Assembly: GCF_026212465.1 (NCBI RefSeq)
Contig: NC_080049.1
Span: 22,154,565-22,218,564 of the forward strand
Direction of reading: 5' to 3'
Length of the DNA: 64,000 bases
Source: Amaranthus tricolor
Lineage: Eukaryota; Streptophyta; Magnoliopsida; Caryophyllales; Amaranthaceae
Part shown: in pieces, positions 1 through 12,051 of the stretch
How the letters are laid out: each line of letters opens with the position of its first letter
Numbering within the stretch: the stretch's first letter is position 1
The notes under the pieces: model-generated
Databases searched by the model: none
What the model was told of the DNA's origin: nothing
The model's input: only the letters and a program-made list of their open reading frames with translations
Translations under genes and position numbers: made by a program

Positions 1-119
1 GTTATTTTAAGGTGGTTATAAAATATTTTGCCAATTAACTTATTAAATGAATGATGCAACAAATTAATTTTAACTAATACATCAATTAAAAAATCAGAAA
101 AATAAAATTATCAGAAACT

Positions 120-414
120 CCAGCCGACGTAAATTCTCCAGACTTCAGTCTGGGAATAAAGCACTGTCTCCATTTTCCAGTAACGTCAGATCATCAAACT
201 TAGTAACAATAGATCTTCTGTCTACATTTAACATCTTAAGCGACATACCTTATCTAACATTTTTGGATTCTTTTGACAAGTACAACGTTCATAGATTAAG
301 TCATAGGCACTATCAACGATCTCTATCAAGATCGGATATCAACCTGCATACAATCTCTAAAATACATATGTTTATATAAAGTGTAGTCATCATCAAAACC
401 TAAGAGAGCCAACA
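120..414 (-). mobile_element. Sirevirus-like copia LTR fragment
   Basis: Read on the minus strand from 414, this block begins TGTTGG and runs through a TTTTGATGATGAC motif. It then follows, with scattered substitutions, the LTR-like sequences at 21074-21280 and 21786-22110. Those copies start TGTTGACCC or TGACCC, and the last has a purine tract beside it, as in Ty1/copia Sirevirus elements. The fragment ends abruptly near 120 and abuts a gypsy LTR at 415, so it probably landed in or truncated that LTR. Assignment to Sireviruses is by the style of the LTR start and purine tract only; no coding sequence is attached. Confidence 0.6.
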
Positions 415-670
415 AAGGGAAACCCTCTAAAAGGAGAATCTTATAACCAATCTAAGTGGGCAGCAGGTTGTAAGGCCTTGTTTAGCTCTATAAATATGAT
501 TATGTAATAATTGGTTGATAGGCAATGAAATACAATTATTCTCCTCTCTTAATTCTACATATTCTTGTTTCTTCTTTCTGATTCTTCTTCTCTCGTTTTG
601 TACTCTCCTTCTCATCTCTAAATTCCTTCTTTCCTTCTTTAAAACATACTCTGATTAATGATTCATAACA
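415..670 (+). mobile_element. Ty3/gypsy LTR copy 1 (5' truncated)
   Basis: This block matches, in opposite orientation, the LTR at 15089-15379 that follows a gypsy chromodomain. It has a TATAAATA box at 489-496, a CT-rich tract downstream, and ends in ATTCATAACA. The first ~35 bases of the LTR are missing, replaced by the Sirevirus-like fragment ending at 414. The sequence following it (671-1166) is also shared with the second copy, so LTR and flank were duplicated together. Confidence 0.7.
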
Positions 671-1166
671 CAATCCCCTTAGGATGAAGTATTAAAGATC
701 AATTTTTAGGTTCCAACTAGAGAAAATGTTGACAAAGGTATAGTCTGATGGTGGTCCGACATGGATACTAAACGATGTTTTAGCGCCATTTTCACAATCG
801 ACATAAGTCAACCTTTGAATTTGAAAAAAACTTGATCAACTCTAAAAATACACATAGTATAGTAATAGTAAACAAACCAAAATATAATTTGTCAAATAAG
901 TTTCAAACCTAAAATTCCTAATAAAATCATCTAACAACAAAAAGTTCCTTAAAAAGCAGTCATACAAAACGTTCATTTTCCTTCCATATACTACACCTTT
1001 ATAGCATACCAAACCTCCCCATCAACTAAACAGAATTCAAGAACCAAAGTCATCCATGGAGTTGAAATTACCATTTTACCCTTGTGTGAATCCTTATTAT
1101 TCAACTGGTCCTTTCCATTGAGAGTATTTTCCCAGTTTTGCAAATCATTCAAAAGACCTTCAAAAT
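671..1166 (-). repeat. inverted duplicate of LTR flank plus exon (copy 1)
   Basis: From 671 to 1166 the sequence is the reverse complement of 14391-15088, with substitutions and one missing ~197-base stretch (14831-15027). It ends exactly at the first bases of the RPAP3-like N-terminal exon. Together with the LTR at 415-670 it makes an inverted repeat of about 0.75-0.95 kb whose arms lie 13 kb apart. Confidence 0.8.
1072..1166 (-). pseudogene. stray copy of RPAP3-like N-terminal exon
   Basis: On the minus strand this encodes a peptide starting FEGLLNDLQNWENTL, typical of the N-terminus of plant RPAP3/TPR5-like proteins, and ends at an intact GT donor at 1071. The copy is cut at the acceptor side: the AG and the first exon base present in the other copy (14391) are replaced by unrelated sequence. 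It lies beyond the 3' end of the gene remnant at 4.9-12.1 kb, so it cannot be its first exon. Confidence 0.7.
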
Positions 1167-1563
1167 GATAATGGCTAATTTCACACTCTTCTTCTTGCTA
1201 ATAAATTTTGATGTGCATGATTTGTAGCTCTTAGAGAACAACTAGCAAGAAACCATAATAATCATATATACATAATCAAACGACAATTGAAACATCGCAT
1301 TAACGAAATGAGTCTTCGTACCATCACGATCCATCGTTAGAGCGTACCCGTTTTACCAGTAGCCTCCAGTATGTAACATAAGTTTTGAGGTGCATGATGT
1401 TCTAAAAAGAGTTTTGTTCATTAGTCAACTATTCTAGAAGTATAATAGTTTTGTATTTTACGAGTATTATCAAAGATGTGATTGGCATTGCTTCATATAA
1501 GGTTTGTTATGATTATAGTTGACTTGTAGGTGGGTATATTAGTAGTATGTTGTTTGAGATTCT

Positions 1564-1875
1564 TGAGCGCATAGGTGAGTTAGCTTTTAGTCTCGTTTTA
1601 CCAGCTTCCATTGAGCGAATGCATGACATGTTCCACGTATTTCAGCTTAGACAATATATCAGAGACGACTCACACGTTCTCCAGCCTGAACAGCTGACCC
1701 TTAATGACACCTTGTAGTACGAGGAGACACCCATTCAGATCCTAGATATGAAAATGCGCGATACTCATCGAGGTAGTGTAATACTTGTGAAGGTGCTATG
1801 ATATATCCATGTTACCGAGGAAGCCACATGCGAAACAGAAGATGCCATGAAATGCGACTATCCTTCGTTGTTTGC
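1564..1875 (+). pseudogene. Ty3/gypsy polyprotein C-terminus (chromovirus) remnant
   Basis: Translation from GAG CGC ATA gives the end of a gypsy integrase and chromodomain: an LPASIERMHDMFHVFQLRQY stretch, then SHVLQPEQL, then a tail ending in TEEATCETEDAMK. This is the order seen in Tekay/Del-type chromoviruses. Two in-frame stops (TAG after NDTL; TGA where tryptophan is expected before the EEAT motif) show it is dead. A G-rich tract near 1985 may be the old polypurine tract. No other pol domains precede it. Confidence 0.75.
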
Positions 1876-2348
1876 TCAGGTATTATTATGATTATTGTTG
1901 TTATAAATATCACATCTCATTAGTCTTTGAGAAGTAAGCTCGAGGATGAACTTTATGCTAAGTTGGGTAGGATCCTAAGATTTCGGGGGGAATGCTTAGA
2001 CTTGGTTAGTTCTTGGTAGAAGTTGTAAGGTTCGTTCGTTAGCATAGTTTTCTTATGTTGGACATAATAGGATTGTATATATACTCAGAAGTTCCTTAGT
2101 AATGACTTTGAGATTCAATAAACTTCTAGGACGAAGTTCTCTTCAAGTTGGATAAATTGTAACATTTGAGAAATTAATCTTTTTTTTAGAAGCGGAAATT
2201 TAAAATAAATAGTAAGAATAGAGAATTATTTGGGTCAAATTTAAATGAAATGGGGAATAGATGATTGGGCTATAGAGGAATTAGAAAATCCTTCTATAAT
2301 TCAAGTAAGAGTAAAAAACACAATTTACCCTTGCTTCTTTCACTTTTT

Positions 2349-2445
2349 CTGTCCCGACAACCCGCCGCCTGCCACTCACTCCACCTGTGACCGGTTACCA
2401 CACACTACCGTACGCAGGGCCTTCCAGGGGCGCCTCCAGTAGCCA
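2349..2445 (+). repeat. GC-rich dispersed repeat, copy 1
   Basis: A GC-rich island in AT-rich DNA, containing GACAACCCGCC, CACCTGTGACCGG and GCAGGGCCTTCCAGG in order. It is repeated in the same orientation at 13876-13965 with a few changes. It is not recognised. Both copies begin after a CTTTCACT run, so the shared unit may start a little upstream. Confidence 0.6.
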
Positions 2446-2459
2446 TACAAACTGGGAAA

Positions 2460-3479
2460 ATTTTATATGATGTTCTTGATGTTCTTAAAAACATAATCAT
2501 TCAAATCAATAGTTGTATGGCTAATAAATGTTCTTCTTGCTAATCATTCAAATTAATACATAATCCCACTAACGACTGTTGCTTCTTCTTCTTGCTGTTT
2601 CATCTTGTTGTTTCATCCTCCCACATACCTCAAACGTTCATTTTGCTATTTCATCTTCAAACTTCCCACAACCCATGAATTATTCAAGCTTCAACTGTTA
2701 TTTCATCTTCAAACTTACGACATTTTCAGTTGATTCTTTCCCCTTTCAGCCAAAAATTCAAGCTTCAATTACTTTGGTTTTTTCCCCTTTCTTAAAACAC
2801 CATTGTTGGATTTATTCATAGGGTTTATTTTAACATTTTTTTGTAAAATAGCTGTGAACTAATTTTTCTATATAATTACTTCTTTGTAGGTAACTAATCT
2901 TCACTTAGAGGGCATAATATTATCATTTAAATATCAAGATAATTTTAATTAAATGAAGTTGTTTATGAGTTTGATATTTTTCAAGTTCATGTTATTAATT
3001 TGTTAATTATTTTAATTTATGTGTATTTTGTTAAAAATGTGGTTTGTTGTTGTACATATGTTTTTAATTATTAGAATTAGAATATACATATTTTTAGAGT
3101 TAAATGATTTGTTTTATTATTTATATTTTGAATATGGTTTTATTTACAATGTAGTGCTTATATTGAAGTATAAAGTATAGAATTAGAATATGTTTGGTTA
3201 TATAGAATTAGAATATGAAGTATAAAGTATGAAGTATACGATGTTAATTATTTTAAGTGATTTTATTTTATAACATAATGTAGTGCTTATATAAAATTAG
3301 TATATATATATAGATTTCACTTACGTTTAAATATATATTTAAAGTAATTATATCAATACTATTATAAAATTCAAGTTTTTCTTGATTTGCAGTTTAAAAA
3401 TGCTTATTAAAAGATTTTTTTAAAAGAACTTAATAGATGTAGTCGAATAAGTTTTTACTTACACCTTAAAGTAACTATA
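2460..3479. other. AT-rich spacer, nothing recognised
   Basis: Low-complexity AT-rich sequence with short local duplications of GAAGTATAAAGTAT around 3160-3240. No coding frame of note, RNA gene or element end was found. Confidence 0.5.
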
Positions 3480-3560
3480 TCACACGATCCTACGATCCGA
3501 TTCTATCAATTTCAATCCTTACCCCTCAACGATTCTAAGTAGAATCTCAATCCTAACAAC
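3480..3560 (+). repeat. dispersed repeat shared with 20897-20980
   Basis: The sequence around GATTCTATCAATTTC, followed by TCTAACAACCTTGA-like text, recurs at 20897-20980 with about the same spacing. It marks an unclassified dispersed repeat. In this copy it abuts the TGATCAC array. Confidence 0.45.
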
Positions 3561-3561
3561 C

Positions 3562-4020
3562 TTGATTACTTTTAAAGCTTATGTGATCACTTTTAAGACA
3601 TATGTGATGACTTTTAAGGCCTATGTGATCACTATTAACGCATATGTGATCATTTTAATTTTGAAGTCCACTACCACCACCACCACCACTACAAAAGACA
3701 ATCTCTATAAACTTTAAAAGTGATCACATAAGCCTTAAACGTAATCACAAATGCTTTAAAAGTGATCACAAATGCTTTAAAAATGAACACATAGTAAAAT
3801 AAAAATGAGCACCTTTACCTTTTAAAGTGATCATATAAGCATTAAAAATGATCACATAATTCTTATAAAACAATGATCACATAAACTTCAAAAATGAAAA
3901 TATAGTAAAATAAAAATAAGCACATTGACCTTTTAAAATGATCATATAGGCTTTAAAAGTAATCATATAAGCATTAAAGATGATCACTTAAGCCTTACAA
4001 AAAATTGATTACATATGAAA
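3562..4020. repeat. array of degenerate TGATCAC units in two opposed arms
   Basis: Units of about 25-40 bases centred on GTGATCAC recur. In 3562-3660 they read TTATGTGATCACTTTTAA; in 3710-4020 they read mostly the reverse complement, AAAAGTGATCACATAAG. The two arms point at each other around a CCACCA-rich centre at 3670-3690. The arrangement is an imperfect palindrome of tandem units and could be the body of a foldback-type or MITE-like element. No clear ends were found. Confidence 0.6.
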
Positions 4021-4881
4021 TAGCTTCCTAATTTTAGAACCGTCCTAAACAAGAATTTGTGATAAATTATAAATAGTCAATTATAATTTTTTAAAGTCAA
4101 AATTAATCACTTTAAAAAGATTATAATTAATCCATTTAAGATTATATACTTTAAGTTAAAATTGATCATTCAATTGTTAGTATTGATCACTTTTAGAAAA
4201 AAATTAAATTTGTTTTTACATTTTTGATCAGTTTTAATTTTTAAAGATATCAATTAGTGACCGTATATTGTAAAACTTATAATTTGATTGATTGGGCTAC
4301 TCTTACTAACTTGTATGAGTGATCTCTCAGTAAGGCAGTTCTCTCACAAGACCTGCTAAATAAAAATTATAATAAGGCAGAAATTCTCAAAATTGTAAAT
4401 CAATCTAGGGATCCATGGAAGCTTTAGTTCAAATCATTCTCAAAATTATAACATCAAAATTTTTTATTTTTGGTTCACTACATACTTGATTCAGTTCAAT
4501 TCAATACATGTTATAGACCATAAATAAATGCAAGTAACGCCTTTAGCCAAAGGCAAGCTCTAATATAAAACACAACCTTAATTGGAATGTATCCTGAAAA
4601 AGGAAAAAATAAATCCGATCAAACCTCATGCTAAACTAATCATAAAAAATATTCAAGCTATACTTCAAGAGAACCTCAAAAAAGCTAATGTAAAAATTAA
4701 AATATATTACAATGTACAAAATTTGGCAGCAATATACAAAATGAGTGTGTCCTGAATGTTGAAGAACGGGATCATCGAAATCGTCGAGGGCAATACTTTG
4801 GATGGAGGTCACTAAGCAATTCTCCAAGCTCAATAGTAGTAGCAATGCTAAGAAATACCTTATCTCATATCCTGCAAAGCT

Positions 4882-6236
4882 CTGCATGATAGAATATCAA
4901 GTTAGCCTATATTTCACCGATCAAATCAAGCAAACACAATTACAAATCTGTCCACAAATTTTCATTAATTAAGCTTTCCTGTGTACTTGAGTGAAATCCT
5001 GCCTCAGTTCTCCTCAAGTCACCACGTTTCTATTTATGACGATCATACCCACAAACTCTATCTATCTTTTCATTTCATCCATACATTTCTTACGTGTATG
5101 TGTGTTTTTGGTTTTTTTTTTCTCTCAGTAACAACCAACCAAATTTAACAGGTGTATTCTTTTAAACATAAAACTAGCAAACTGTATTTTGCTTATTTTG
5201 CTGACTTGTAAACGACTGATGGTTTAATTTTTGGTTCAAGTCTCTATTTTGACAAATACATAAATTGCTTATTGTGTCATTCTATTTTAATACTACATCC
5301 CTTCTAATTCACTCTAAATCCCCAAATATTTACGTCTATACTACATCCCTTATTGTGTTACCATTACTTTCTCATGCAAAGAATTCAAGAAATCAAGTCA
5401 TTTAAAATCATGTTAGAAAACGTTCAGATTCTGCTGAAAAGCTATTCCCACTTCGTTCTCAGTGAGATACTCATGAACGGCAATAAGAAGGTTAAGAATT
5501 ACGTGCAAGTAAGAATCAAGGAGGACAGACCTGATTTTTCAGACGTTCAATATAAACTATAACCTAATTTACCGCAACTAAGCTGATTTATAACATCCAA
5601 AGTCAACTAAGCACGTTCAATATAAACATTAGTGAGCCACATTCACCAGAGGACTTCCAAATTTAATGCAACTAAGCTAATTTATAACATCAAAGGTAAA
5701 CTAAGCACCAGAGTTGTTAACTCCACAAATCTTACAGGAAAATAAAATCCAAAAAGTAAAACTCCACAAGATATATAAGCCTCAACTTTCTTAATCCATG
5801 AATGCAAGTTATGGGACTATTAATTAGCCTCTAAGCTCAAGCTATTTCGACTAAGATACTCCATGAAAACTTTCAGTATTACTGAATTGACACCATAGTT
5901 GCAAGTACTCCATCATACAATTTGATGAAACTGGAAACTACAACATACAAACCTTATTACTCCAGGTTCAAGACACATAAAGACAACATTTATTGCACAT
6001 AAATGCAGTCACCTTGTGATAGATTAGGATTTATTCCAGTATTTCTTATTTTTATTATCCATGTAACCAAATTCAAAGCCTCCTTTGATAACCCTGAACT
6101 CTAAATGGCTTCTCTAGTAACTATTTGTCCAGAACCATTTCTAGACAAACATCGCAAGTTCATACACAGGAGCTAGAAATCATAATATCCAATCATGAAG
6201 ATGTTACAAGCTTGTAAATTTTAATAATGCACATAC
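4882..6236 (-). other. last intron of the RPAP3-like pseudogene
   Basis: The stretch between the GTATGT donor at 6236 and the CAG acceptor at 4882 (minus strand) is about 1.35 kb. A 69-codon frame at 5353-5562 on the plus strand resembles nothing I know and is probably chance. No element ends were identified. Confidence 0.6.
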
Positions 6237-7619
6237 CCTCCCTGTCTACTTGGGGAAGACACAAAATGATCAGGTCAAATCTTGGGATCTTCGTCAAATT
6301 TTGCAGATAGCTGACAGCAAGCTCGGTCTCGTCACTTCCATAAGATGCAGCAAAGAATATGAATAATTAGACATAATAGGATCTAATACATAGTATAAAT
6401 AATTCAGCTCGGAACATGACACCTTCACTTACACAAAAAAGGATGCAACACACTTGACAATATCGATGAGTAAAGGGGCAGTTAAAGCACTCTTAAAAAT
6501 CTGTGGCAATGTATCTGGTTGATTGGCCTACACATTGAAAAAACACAAGAAAGATACATCATCAGCGGCTCCAAAATAGAAAAAGGCCAACTTAAACAAC
6601 CCACAAAAAGTATCAATTCCACATTATCAAGCATTAGAGCAAGATTCAACGCTTGCAAACCTTCAACATACGGGCTTGTAAAGAACGGTCACCACAAAGT
6701 CCTTTCCAAGTAATTTCAAACTGATAAGCTGATTTTGGGGTACTGATATTTGTAGCAGCATCTGCTATGGCTCGAGATGCAGCCCGAGAAGCAAGCTCTT
6801 GAACTGATGTCCCCAACTCTTTGTTCCCACTCTTGTTTTTCTGCACAAGGCAAAAAGGTCAGTTGTGAATTACTATTTAATGTCCTAAAAAAATTTATGA
6901 AACGCAGACTTTGTAAAAATACACCAAAATAAAACCACGGATGAAGATGATGAACAAAAATTATTTGAAGTTGTCATGCAACGCGTATGACGTTTCATAT
7001 ACATGAAGCAAACATACCAAAGGAGAATTGCTTGATGCAATGCCATGCAAGCCATTTAATTTTTGCCTGTTTCTATCACCAGATGTTTTGATTTTGACAT
7101 CTCTCTCTCCAGAATCAGGAGTTTTGTTCAAAGACAGCTGTTGATTCTCCAGAAAAAAACATTAGCAATTAAAATGCAATACATGAAAAAACTTAAAGTC
7201 CAAAGAAATTTCATGCCATATTTTCATAATATTTTTTTTTTGAATGAGAACTTTTCAAAATGACCCAGAAACCACAATTCAAACATTCAAATCTTACTGA
7301 GATGTTATCTGGAAGAACATCAACTCCCGCTTTCTTACTTCGTTCAGACGCACACAGTAGGTTTTTCATATCCATTGTCATCTACCTGTTTCTCAACTTC
7401 TTTCACCCAGGCACAGCTCTTGTAACTGTTCCCGCTGCTTTTGCAAGAATTGCCTACATAAAATTTCTGAAGGCTTTGACACACTATCATTACATGCGAA
7501 ATAAAAAAAAAAATAAAGAGTATGCTAGCAGAATAAGAGTGATACACAGGCCTAGAGGGTCTAACATATAGCAGAGTAGGAGACCACACCCACATTATTT
7601 TCAATTTTTCTTATGACAT

Positions 7620-8440
7620 AAGATGTGAGAATAATTTACATTGGTTGTCATATCCTACCCAATGTTGCACGGAACGAACGTTCGATCTGATACGAGAGAT
7701 GTAAATGATAACTTTAAGTTTCGAAAACGTAAGACACCAAATGTAATCCAATCTTACAAAAATAACAACATTTTATGTTAAAGCTCTAAATCCAATTTTT
7801 GGATCATCCAATCAAGTACATAAATTATAAATCATAAAGGTAAATCTAAAAAAAAAATTTAAAAAAATATATATATATAACCGATAGTAATAAATATGAA
7901 AAGTTTAAGTCCATGTCGCAATTTCTTTTGACCTTAATTCCTCCAATCTTAAACTCTAAAGTCTGCCAACCTTATAGTGGAATCATCAAGATAGGTACTC
8001 TCGGGATCGATATCCCATATTCTATAAGGACCTTCCACACAAGCTCGAGTGAAATGCAATAACAACCTTATACTCTAATAGCAATTTCTACAAGTTTCGG
8101 AGTCTCAGCACCATAAGTAGACCACCATGAGATGACACTCATTTTTGTAGCATCATTGTGAGCAGCTGCAGTTCTAAATATCCTTGTTTGTTCCGGAATA
8201 TGGCCAACTATTGATTTTCATTTTCAACTTCCCTGATTTTATCTAATGTTTTTAGACACCAATAACAACTTCTCTATCTTATGTTATGGTGAATAAGGCC
8301 AATAATATACATGTATGATCATATGATCATACTGTAGATCATACTATACTTGTATGATCATGATCGTACTATAGATCAACTAAAAGTGGATAATGTAAAG
8401 TTTTTGCCGAGAAAGATACTAAAGAAACAGAGTAAGAGAT
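7620..8440. other. intronic sequence, nothing recognised
   Basis: Part of the large intron between the 11220 and 7453 exons. It contains ATATAT and ATGATCAT-rich runs (8300-8375) but no element ends or coding signal that I can support. Confidence 0.5.
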
Positions 8441-8454
8441 GTCTTCAGATGTGG

Positions 8455-10270
8455 GGAATACTTTGACAAAGTTGAAAACTTGTAACATTCGAATTGCTAA
8501 AGAGATTTTAGGAGAATCAAGTGGTACTTTCGTGGTAAAGGATATACATGATGGAATGAGAAGGTACTCAAGACAATTATCAAGGAAACGTAAAAATATT
8601 ATCTTGCATTAGAAAAATGCATTAATGAAGAAAAATTAGCCAAGTATAAGAAAATCAAAACTAAGGCAAACGTAGTAGTCTGTACGACGAAATTAAAAGC
8701 ATTAAAAGAGGTGTTTGACAAATTAGATTCTAAAGAAAATGAACAAGATATTTATAGAATGGCAAAGAGGAGGCAAGAAAAAACTAATGAAATAAGTGTA
8801 GTGAAGTATATTATGGATAAGAATAAGATAATTCTAGTTCAGGGCGTAAACATCAAGGATCGATGGAGAAAGTATCTTGATGAGCTATTTAATAGAAAAC
8901 AAGGAAATATTATATGGACACAACAATTATTTTCCTTAGATCAAAGTAGAGAAATTATGCGAAGAAAATAAAAATTAGAAATGGTTGGGGCGATGAAGAA
9001 AATGAAGCTAAAGAAAGCATTTAGGACATTTTGTATGCCTATTGTGATATGAAGATGTCTAGGGATGATTGGAATGACTTGGTTAATGATCTATTCAACA
9101 ATATTTGAAAGACAAACAAAACGCCCAATGACTTGAGAAGAAGTACTCAAGTGCCTATTTATAAGAACAAAAGATATGTCTAAGATTACATTAACTATAG
9201 AGAAATAAAACTCATGAGCCATGCTATGATGTTGTGGGAAAGAATGACACAGATACATATGAGAAAATGTACCTCCATATCAGGTAACCAATTTGAATTT
9301 ATGTCAGGGTGAACTACAATGGAAGCAATTCAATTTAGGAGAGATATGGAGTACTATAGAGCTAGAAAAAGAGACTTGCACATGGTATTTATTGACTTGG
9401 CATTAGCATACGACAAGGTATCAAGAGAAGTACATTAGTTGGAAATAACAAAGAAGGGCACTCAAGAAATACATTAATATAGCACAAAATATGTATCGAG
9501 AAGAAAGAAGAATGTTAGGACATGAAGAGCAGCAACATAGGATTTTGCAATCACAATTGGCCAACAAGGCTGGACACTGAGCCTCACTTTTCGTAGAGGA
9601 TCTCGATCGATACAAGGAGACGTCACTTGGTGCATGTCGTATGCTGATGACATTATTTTGGTAGATAAGACCAGGAACATTGCAATTGCTATGTTAGAAT
9701 AATAGAGACAAGAGTGGGATTCATAAGGTTTTAAATTAAGTCGGCACAAGACAGAGTACATGGAGTGTAATTTTAGCATAAACGCAATAACGAGAGGCAC
9801 TATGAAGTTAGAAGAGAAAGAAACTACTTCAAGTGGATGCTTCAAATATCTTGGGTCCATGTTTAGAATACTTGGGACATCCAACAAGATGTGACCCATA
9901 GGATTAAGTGTGAGAGCCAAAAATAGAGAATATTGGTTCAAAAACATGGTTGGAAAGCACCCTCACTTGTAATGAACTATCGATTCTACATATCAATTGA
10001 AGACTCGAAAGATAAAATGGATTGTATTTGTGTGCATGCTTTGAAGCCTACACACTCTGGCATAGTGGCATGAGGTATGCTTCAACAAGAAAACGGTCAA
10101 CACACACTATCTAGCACCATATAAACCTCCTAATGGGAAGAATAAAAAAGCTGAAGGTTATTGAGAGGAAATTGAAAATTTTTCCAACCTTAAAATCTTG
10201 GTACTGTGGCTGTCAATCGAATAAAAAAAAACATGTTTCTATAGTGGTGCTTGAAAAGAGAGCATAAATA
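8455..10270 (+). pseudogene. degenerate LINE (non-LTR retrotransposon) reverse transcriptase
   Basis: Frame-broken translation shows, in order, KEILGESSG (end of the endonuclease linker), DKLDSKENEQDIYRMAKRRQ (8714-8773), VPIYKNKRY and NYREIKLMSH-like RT blocks near 9150-9215, MVFIDLALAYDKV (9382-9420), MSYADDIILVDK with the catalytic YADD at 9640-9651, and FKYLGSMF near 9841. The wording fits RTE-type plant LINEs. Many stops and frameshifts are present, and the endonuclease is missing, as expected for a 5'-truncated copy. No clear poly(A) tail or target duplication was found. It lies antisense in the largest intron of the RPAP3-like pseudogene. Confidence 0.8.
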
Positions 10271-10598
10271 ATCAAAGAATAGAAGTGGCCATTTGTTGGA
10301 TTTTTAATAAGAATTATCTTAGTAAGTCCCACGGAACAAAAACTTTTTTATTAACTTTGCAATCTGACATAATAGTGTTACACGGTCTAGTCTTTATGAA
10401 TTATCACATTTGTTTTTATTATTAAAACTCAACATGTAAATCTACAACTTTCTTGTTTGTGCACTTCATCTTTTCCTCCTTTTTTTCCGGTGCATTAATT
10501 TTTTCCTTCTCTCCCCTCACATTATCTCCTCTCCTGATGAACCATTCAACTGCAATTTGGGATTCCATGGCTGGGATTAAGGCTACAACAGTTTTTCT

Positions 10599-11089
10599 TA
10601 GGGGTGTAAATAATTTGATGAAAAATCGTACACCAAACCAAACCAAACCGAATCGAATAAGTATTTCACTATATTTTAAATTTGGTTTGGTTTGGATTGA
10701 ATTTTATTAAAATTCTGTGTTCAGTTTGGACTCGATCTAAGGTCCAACAAAACCGAAAAACCGAAATGTCAAAAGCATGTTATATTTTTAGATTTTTGTT
10801 AAAATTTTTTTACCTGTTCAAATTAAAAACCCTAAAACTATTAATATCTATTTAGGAGCTTTAGAAAGAACAATTTTGAAATAATACATGCAAATTTGAC
10901 TTTCGATGCAAAATATACAAATCAGTGCAATTCGGTATATTCGGTTCAATTTGGATTAGTATTTTAAAATTCGGTTCGGTTCAATTTGGATTATAAATAT
11001 TATGATTTCGATTTGGACTAAAAATATCAAAATCGAGTTTTATTCGGATTTATATCAAATCCAAACCAAAAACTAAACTATCACCCCTA
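10599..11089. mobile_element. hAT-type MITE with 8-bp target duplication
   Basis: The element starts TAGGGGTGTA and ends TATCACCCCTA, imperfect inverted repeats of about 11 bases. It is flanked by perfect 8-bp direct repeats GTTTTTCT at 10591-10598 and 11090-11097. Internal sequence is rich in AACCAAACC and GGTTTGGTTTGG motifs near the ends, as is common for hAT subterminal regions. At 491 bp it has no coding capacity. It sits in the RPAP3-like intron. Short frames over it at 10422-10710 are spurious. Confidence 0.85.
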
Positions 11090-12051
11090 GTTTTTCTAAT
11101 GTTTGATGAATAAGGTCTCTACAAATAGTATCAAACTAGGGCATGAATAACAACTTCAATTCGAAAGTCCTGAGCTTCAATTTGAATGTTCACTTGTCAA
11201 AAAGAGTAAATAAATTCAGCTTCTCAAGCAAGAACTTCACTTCAGCACGCTGTTTCTTGAGATCTACATTTTGTGGCTCTAGCCTCGACGCAAACTCAAC
11301 ATCTGCGAAAAGAATTAATCATTAGCTGGACACACCACTTACTACATAAAAAAATCATAATCCCCATCAATGTAACATAACTTCTAAGGAGTCTCTCAGT
11401 TTCTTGAGCTCCTTTCTGACTGTAGCTCGACGTGAGTATGCTTTTATATAGCGATCATCTAAGTTTAGAGCCTCTGTACAGTCATCCTCAGCCTCTTGAT
11501 ATCTACATGATTCAAGTGCCAAAATTACTATGCTTGGGGGAGTTAAAAACAAATGTAGCCAAATCAAAATATTCCAACTTACAACGAATGATGAGTGACG
11601 ATGTCTTAATCATGCATAAGGGACGTTACGGAGTTGTTGTCTGAAACGGAAACTTACCGCTTAATTTTGAGATAAGCCATTGCCCTATTGGCGTAAGCCA
11701 CAGCTATTGGCGACAAAGCGATGCTTCTGGAATAGCAATCAATTGCTTCATTGAACTTCTTTTGGTTAAAATATTCATTTCCCTGCAAAGGTCCGTGAAA
11801 TACTAGATCAAATTAAAGCCACAAAAGGGAATGGCAGTATAATGAAGTTGGCAAAAAGTGGGACATATAAATGCTACCAAATCTTTCTCAGAGGAGGCAT
11901 CCACAATACTATCGTTAGTCATGAAAGTACTCGACATATGGCTCAATGGATCGCACTTTGTTGGAGGTCGATGCTGGCTCACACCATTGCTCACCAAAGT
12001 GGTGTTACTTTTACCAACAGTTTGCTTATGGTCGTTCAAAACTTCAAGTTT

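Larger units (their letters stand above)
4865..12051 (-). pseudogene. RPAP3/TPR5-like TPR protein, decayed gene remnant
   Basis: RPAP3-family proteins are HSP90 co-chaperone (R2TP) factors with TPR repeats and a C-terminal RPAP3_C domain. Eight minus-strand exons join in compatible phases: 12051-11878; 11782-11658 and 11502-11381 (TPR units, NEYFNQKKFNEAIDCYSRSI and EALNLDDRYIKAYSRRA); 11302-11220; 7453-7298; 7137-7018; 6840-6661, 6527-6433 and 6334-6237 (RPAP3_C, SAYQFEITWK and LPQIFKSALTAPLL); the last starts at 4881. Lesions: the 11502-11381 exon is followed by TTATGT, one G short of a GT donor; the 11220 exon is followed by CTGAAT instead of a GT; 7453-7298 has in-frame TGA and TAG; the final exon has TGA (4867-4865) where tryptophan is expected. 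The N-terminal exon is not in place: a copy lies inverted at 14391. The 11219-7454 intron carries a LINE and a hAT MITE. Family identity is strong; non-function is inferred from the lesions. Confidence 0.85.

Noticed and set aside
7260..7571. 103-codon plus-strand frame
   Set aside because: It is antisense to the 7453-7298 exon of the pseudogene and its introns; no homology of its own.
9474..9947. 157-codon minus-strand frame
   Set aside because: It is the antisense shadow of the LINE reverse transcriptase region, whose YADD motif is on the plus strand.
11367..11567. TPR-containing frame as an intact small gene
   Set aside because: It is one exon of the RPAP3-like pseudogene read on into its introns; the upstream residues come from intron sequence.
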